The position numbers and the translations under genes are program-made. 64,000 bases of DNA from the NCBI GenBank assembly GCA_948474755.1, contig CAOLHI010000746.1:1-64000 (forward strand). Reading direction: 5' to 3'. This stretch comes from Ctenosaura bakeri. Lineage: Eukaryota > Chordata > Lepidosauria > Squamata > Iguanidae. The notes beneath the pieces are model-generated. The model saw nothing but the letters and a program-made list of their open reading frames with translations, was not told the DNA's origin and searched no databases. Shown piece after piece: positions 57,915 to 64,000 of this stretch. The number at the start of each line of letters is the position of its first letter. Positions within the stretch are counted from its first letter, which is position 1.

Positions 57915-60900
57915 CTCTCTCTTTTAGGACTGGGTATAAATATTTTAATAAATGCAATAAATAAAATATAAAAACCTGAGGGGCCACAAGAAGGCCACTC
58001 ATGTCCTAGAAACATATTTCCATCTCTCATGTTTAACTCTGCAGAGTCAAAAAGATTAAAAATGACTATACAACCCATTCTAGTGATCAACCTGTCTTTC
58101 CAACATTCCTTCCTGTTCCAATATTTTCTATCATAATTCCTTTTCTCTCTACCAGAGAAATCCTCCTCATTAGTCCAGCTCATATCACCTCCTACAGCTA
58201 AATACAATATCTGTGTGGATCTTTGGGTAGGGTGGGGAAGCAGAGGCTTATCTAGGGTGGGGCAAGTAGGGTACATGCCCCAAGTGCCAATGTCAAGGGA
58301 GTTCAAAAAAACTGTGCTTGTAGGGGTGGGGAGTGTGGTAGGGGTAGGAGTAGGGGTAAGAAGGTGGGGGTGCAACTTCCACACTTGCCCTAGGCACTGT
58401 TTACACTAGATATGCCAGTGTGGGGAACAGACTCCAGGTGAGGAGGTTGCAGGGATAGCTCTGTGATATAAATTCCTGGGTAACTGATATAAAGTAAGGA
58501 GGAGAAGAACTGGGAGAGCAGTGGATGGACATTCCTGGTGTATAGTGACTAGTTGGTGGGCAGCAACTGGTTGTTGGGAATGCATCCCTTGGGAGAGATC
58601 ATAGTGAATTTAAAGGGCATAGATTTTATTGTGATACAGGGGACCTTGTGGATAAGAGTGGCTGTCTTTGAGCAAAGTCCACACTGTAGTCATACTTGTA
58701 CTAGGCTAACGAAAAAGGTGCATGTAGAGTTGATATTAACATAGATTGGACATTAGAATATGTCTTATGCTGAATGTGGCTGCCCATCCTTCCCGCATTT
58801 GTATGCATTTTTGAGCCATGATTCATTGGAGTTGACTTCTTGTGGTAGAAATAGAACTTGCAATAGCTTCTGCCTCGTGAAGGCACAGAGCTGCCCTGTT
58901 AGTGCCTTTGTAACACAGGTTAGTAAAACAACCCAAGAAATGCTGGTTTGTATGACATTCATAGTTTTTATGCCTGAAAACACATAGGTACGCAGGCCTT
59001 GGGTATTGTTTCCCCAGATAGACTGAGGAGGGTAAGTGAGTTAGCAGACATACTGGAAAGTAAAACTAATATGTCACCACCTGCCAATGATGCTTCCTTT
59101 GTGATAATAGCAGTGATTATGTGAGGTATTAGCATGGAGGAGGAAATAATCGACAAGTTTGGAATAAAAAAATGCAGAACAATTAGCACAGGCATGCTAT
59201 GTTACACATCCCTTCCTCCATACATATACAAATGCTAATTGAGTCCTGTGCGGGGAGCAATAACTCTTAACATTTAACAGTATGTTGATTATGTGTCCTT
59301 AGAGACTAGAGGAGAACAGGACTTAAAGGGAAATACATGTTTGCGCAGAAGCAAAGCCATTTAACTTTTTCCAGACGGCCTCTTAGAGAGATCTGCATTT
59401 AGACAAAGACGTAGCTGCTATTGTCTCACTAGCAGTTCAGCCATTTTCATTCTCTCATTTTGGCATGGATGCTTTGGCTAACGCATCTGAAGGCTTTAAA
59501 GCACGGTTCCTTTCAGGCATGCTAGCTTTCTCCTTTGAAACTGCCCTATGTATTGTGCAGGTGATATTACTGTTTTAGTTCATCAACAGCAGAAAGCTGA
59601 AGGCAGACATATCAGCAGTGCTTCTACTAGGTTTTTATTGGGAGTTGCCCTTCCTTAAAACATAGAATTGAAAGCAGCCCAGGTGTCATTCTCTTTCTTT
59701 TGTAATCCTACCATGTTTTCCCACCTCTTTTGCGGTCTTTTCTCTTACAATAAAAGGTCAAAATTCCCCTTCCATCCAGGGATGGAAGGGGAATGTGGCT
59801 AGCTAGAGGCTATTTCACTAGAAGCCTCCTTGGCTAAATTGGCCACAAAACTGGAAATAAAAACAAAGAGAAAGCCAGTCCTTGCTCTGCCACTAGTTAA
59901 TATTTTTTCCTTTATGTAGTTCTAGTCCCTAGTGTATCAGTAATAGTTTCTTCCAGTGGATTCCACTAATTCCTTATTGGTATTATCAAATGTTTGTAAA
60001 CTAAAATATATCTCCAGCTGTTTATTCAGGTGAGAGGAAGGTCTGTGGCAAGGAAAGGCAATTTTTTTTTCTCGTTCCAAATTAATTATGCACATTTAAA
60101 TTAATTTGCTAACGTGTACATTTATATAATTGACTTTGCACTGAACCTAGAATGTTCATTTCATTTTGTTTTCATTTCATTTTGTTTGTTTTGTTTGTTT
60201 AAGAGTTAGGATACAGGAGATTAATGAGGAAACAGTAATGAACACATTAAGTGTTCATATGCAGAGGGAAATATTCAAGGATTTGGAGCACTCTTTCTTC
60301 CTGGTCTCTAGAATTCACTCTAAGCCTGTGAAGAATAGTCTCCAGCTTTTGACCTGGATGCCCAATGGGTACTACAGTTGGATTCCAAAAAAAAATATCA
60401 GATAGAACTGGGATGCTGCTTGGATATTTATAGAGTGATGCCCTTCCCACAAAAGGGAGATGTTATTTATACTGGATTGTCTGCTAATTAATTTTAAATG
60501 TGTCAAGATAGTCTGCAATTATCAGTATTTAGGGGAAAGGATCTTGCGCATTGGTGTTATTCTTAATTATTACTGCCCGTACTTCTGAGCTTGGCCTTAC
60601 TATAAATTTCAAGACTGACATTTTGAAAACAGAGCTATTTTTTAAGACATAGAAGTGTATGAAATCCCAGTGGAAGAAGCTGCACGCTTTCTCAGCCTTA
60701 GCTGGGGAAGCAGAAGAACAAATAGAATCTTGTCAGACAATGTGGAAAGACATTTTTCCCCCCACTGTTGTTTGGCATAACTTTAGAGTGCATTTTCCAG
60801 GAAACTGTGCTTCTTCTGTGTCAGGGGTGGACAGCATACAACTCACGAGTCACCTGCTTTTGCCTAGTTTATGGCCCACAAACCCACTGATGTTGGTTCA

Positions 60901-61790
60901 AGACTGCTAATGTGAGCAATGCCATTGCAGCAAACTGTGCCAGCAGTTTTCTTTGAAATCATGAAGAATACATGCATTCATCTAGAGTGGAATTTAGAGC
61001 TTGAAATATTGGGTTTGAAAATTAATTTGATAATGATAAATGTTAGAAATTGAGAAATTAGGGGTGAAAGAATTCATAGTCAGAAATGATTTGAATGCCT
61101 CTAACCATATGCAGAACATTTTCCTGTAAAACTGAATCAGATCATGCTTTCTGCCTCCTCATTTCCTATCAAATGTGATCTGCAAAGATCAGTGGTAGAG
61201 CACATGTTTAGTTCATTTAAATCAACACTAGTTACTTCTGAGTAGATTTTTAAGAAGAAAGACACAGACTGGCATAGGAAGGTGTAAATTTAGCTAGCTT
61301 TGTCTTTTGGCTCCAAGCTCCTCTAACCCCTCAAAGTGTGTAATCTGCTGAAGAAGTCAGTGGGTGAAAATTAGAATGAAAAGGGTAGGCAGAGAGAGAT
61401 GCTAGGACAGAATGGAATGGAGAGGGGCTGAGAAAAAAAAATCAGCATAATTAAATGCCCAGTGCTTTATAAGCAATAATAAATATTCAAAGGATTACTA
61501 AATGATTCACTGGGCTTTACTTCTGAGTAGACATGAGAAGGAGATGAATTTCACAAAATGACTCTTGTAGCTCTAAATCAGTAGCCCCATCTTCACCAAA
61601 CCTCTCAAAACATGTGACTCACTGAATAATGAAACAAGTGGAAAGCAGAACAGGGGGACAGAGAGAAAAACGAAGAGGTCGAAAAGAAGTAATGATGTGG
61701 GATGGAGTTGAAAAATACTTTTAATTTATTTATACAAGTGCCTAGCACTGTATGAGCTGCAGCAAATGCATAAAATGATTACAGAGGAGT

Positions 61791-61960
61791 AAAGTTGTCA
61801 AATGAAATAAGAGCAGGGCTCCTGTACTTTTAATATCTGTATAGAAAAAGGAATTTCAGCAGATGAAGCTTGTATGACAGGCAGTACCTGCTGAAATTCC
61901 TTCTTCTGTTCAACTATTAAAGGTACAGGAGTCTTGTCCCTTGTTTCACTTAGCAACCTT
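61791..61960. mobile_element. Foldback MITE of about 170 bp
   Basis: The arms pair over most of their length: 'gttgtcaaatgaaataagag' with 'cttgtttcacttagcaac', 'gctcctgtacttttaata' with 'tattaaaggtacaggagt', and 'aaaggaatttcagcag' with 'ctgctgaaattcctt'. A 25-base loop lies in the centre. Confidence 0.8.
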
Positions 61961-62770
61961 ACAAAAGAGTTCATTGCTGTTTACCTTAAATAGTAGTATA
62001 ACTTATTGTGTATTGTCTGATGATATACTATAGAAACTGACCTCAAATATTGAAATTATATAAAATATTATGTATTATGAAATAGTATGTAATGAAACCA
62101 AAATAAAATAGAGGAGAAATAAAAAGAGTCACAAAGCACCGCATAACCTGCCAGAAAGACATCCAAGCCAATGAAAAGAGGAGGAATGTGAGCTCTTCAG
62201 GCTTAAAGAGCTTGACATTCTGTAAGGGGCACAAATGCTTAAGCAAACAAATCAGTCCCTTACCCCATTCCTTACATTCTACTCCATTCCAGAATTCTTT
62301 TTCATTATGCATTTCTTCAATTGCTCCCAAATCCTAGTTCTTTAGTTGTTTCCTAGCTCTTCTGTGATGCATTTCCTAAAATTCTATTCCTCTTTTTCCC
62401 TAGGTCTCAATCTGTAAAGGAAGAGCTACTCTAATGAATGCTATAGTTCTAAAACTAATTAACTTGTTAAAATGTGGATTAGCTTTCATGATCAGGAAAT
62501 CTAGCTAGTTAAGCCACATCACAAGAAAAATCTAACAGGCCAAGAGGTTAATGAATTAATTAAATGTTATTTTTGGGTTTTTAATTAATGTTTTATACCT
62601 AGAAGCCTTCTCAAAGCATAATTCTACCTTAAAACAAAGCATGTACCTTCCCCACACACCTTCTTTTCAAAGGAAGTTATGAAGGTTTTGCTACTGCCAT
62701 ACTGCCAGAATTCGATAGTGTGGCAGCAAAAGAGTGACTCTCCCTTGCTGTATTTTTTAAATATGTAATT

Positions 62771-62875
62771 CAGAGATGGGAAACATACATCGCTCCAGAT
62801 GATACTGGATCAGCACTAACCAGCATAACTGAGGCTGAAGAATGCTGAGTTTGGCAGTTTGGCGGTATAAGAATG
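62771..62875. mobile_element. hAT-like MITE, one degraded arm
   Basis: Starts CAGAGATGGGAAACATACAT then 'cgctccagatgatactggat', aligning with the 33.48 kb copy (CAGGGATGGGAATCATATAG). Confidence 0.5.
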
Positions 62876-63643
62876 GTTGCATATTTCCTACCTCCAAATG
62901 CAATTACTGGGCTGATTCTAGAATCTTAGAGTTGAAGGAAGAATCTGCATTCTAGTTACAGGTAGGGAATTGCTTGATAACATTTCCTATGTAATAACAA
63001 AACTGAAGTACAACCAATCAACCAGAGACATCCTTAGTAATTGACAAAAATGTCAAAGAAGGCTTCTAGCCTAGCCTTCACCCCTCTGAAAATACAGGTT
63101 TTCCATGTACCAGTTGTCCTTTTTTTTCAAAGGAGGACTGTATTCCAACATATTGTTTTCCCTATCTGCATTCTGAGTGGGTACAGGTGTAGAAAGGCAG
63201 TACTGTATGATCTGTCTGGATCTGTTTCCCTAGTACTTAAGACTTCGTTTAAATACCCCCCCCCATTTTGATTAGTTTGCCTATTGCTGTGCAAGGGAAA
63301 GTAATTGTTGAAGGGAATAGCTGCCATATGGATCGTTTGAGGCCCATTTTAAAGCTATTGTGCTGAATAAAATTCCAGGATATAATTCAGTGTTAATTTG
63401 TTTTGGTCCTTCTTTCTCAGGGTAAGTAAAACATTCTGCATAGACATCCTTCTGTTGTCATTTGGCTTGTCTGCCTGTTCTTCACAGCCCTTGTTTATTA
63501 CAGAATTGAAACCTGGTAATTTTCATTCTTCTGGTGCCAATATCCACCAAACCTCTTGGCACTCAATGCCATTATCCACTGCATAAATATAAGAATTGGC
63601 CTATTGTTTGAGGACAGGGACTTTGCCAGCTCCTCTCCTACAG

Positions 63644-63735
63644 ATGAGCAGAAGCTGGTGTATTGCAGCTGCCAGAGCTGGAGATTGGAAAGTCAAGAGT
63701 TAACTAAATTGTGGAAGACCATCAAGAGTCAGCTG
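63644..63735 (+). CDS. Weak candidate internal exon
   Basis: Acceptor 'gctcctctcctacag' ends at 63643 and a donor GTATGT begins at 63736. The 92-bp interval is open in phase 1 to phase 0 and encodes a DEQKLVYC... peptide ending TIKSQL with some coiled-coil character. The product is not recognised and the surrounding frame is also open, so this could be chance. It enters in the same phase as the 54.1 kb candidate. Confidence 0.25.
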
Positions 63736-64000
63736 GTATGTCATAATATTCCTCGGCTCTAGATTTGGCATAAGACCACAACCCACGATGAAAAGAGGAA
63801 ATGTACAGTGGACTCAGTTCCCAAAGCACTGCTGTTTCTTGGCTTCACCCAAGCACTATTAAAATGAATGAGAATACACATAGCTTGTACATTGCACTCT
63901 TTGTTTCCTCTAAAACTTTAGGAACAGTATAGTAAGCAGCTAGTAAAAGAGGGGAGAGAAGGCATGAATTGTTCTCCTCATCCTTCAGTAACAATTGTTT

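Larger units (their letters stand above)
57915..64000. other. Mostly single-copy non-coding stretch
   Basis: Besides the foldback at 61.8 kb and a weak exon candidate at 63.6 kb, I see a perfect 15-bp-arm hairpin at 59763-59794, a hAT end-like phrase at 60824-60850 ('caggggtggacagcatacaa') and a C run at 63257-63265. No gene is supported. Confidence 0.5.

Overview
This window reads as intronic or intergenic DNA from a vertebrate, most likely a squamate reptile. The basis is its repeat content: CR1 and L2-type LINEs, an L1 remnant, SINEs with a 5S-rRNA or a tRNA head on a shared 3' body (the Sauria/ACA type reported from lizards), hAT and Tigger-like DNA transposons and their MITEs, a Ty1/copia fragment, and plentiful (CA)n, (GTT)n and (ATT)n microsatellites. 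The lizard assignment, perhaps iguanian, is inferred from recalled repeat families and was not searched. There is no bacterial operon structure, and almost every short open frame is a chance ORF or lies inside a repeat.

Layout. 1-5.1 kb is mostly featureless, with CT/GTT microsatellites, a 40-nt alternating pyrimidine-purine tract, a MITE and a CR1 tail. 5.1-7.15 kb is one 2,024-bp hAT-like element with an exact 8-bp target duplication; it carries an 86-bp tandem repeat, a (CA)n run and an 81-bp minisatellite. 7.15-13.9 kb has a CR1 tail, an L1 3' fragment and SINEs. 13.9-18.75 kb has an L2 3' end, a near-perfect 158-bp palindrome, a CR1 3' end, a SPIN-like hAT terminus and a Tigger-like element. 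20-28.6 kb has MITEs and three 5S-headed SINEs. 28.67-30.2 kb is a minus-strand CR1 split by a 501-bp solo LTR. 35-36.9 kb has a SINE, a MITE and a second CR1. 36.9-54 kb is largely single-copy, with scattered L2, SINE and foldback elements. 54.6-57.9 kb is a three-level nest: an L2 LINE, invaded by a tRNA-headed SINE, invaded in turn by a deleted copia element. The rest to 64 kb is mostly single-copy.

Host genes. I identify no complete gene. The best candidate exon is 54,095-54,210 (+), with good splice signals and an open frame whose product I do not recognise; a weaker candidate is 63,644-63,735 (+). If real, the + strand of much of this window could be introns of one gene.

The most interesting structures are the satellite-bearing hAT at 5.1-7.15 kb, the L2/SINE/copia nest with its integrase-to-LTR deletion, the 79-bp-arm palindrome at 14.7 kb and the solo LTR inside the CR1.
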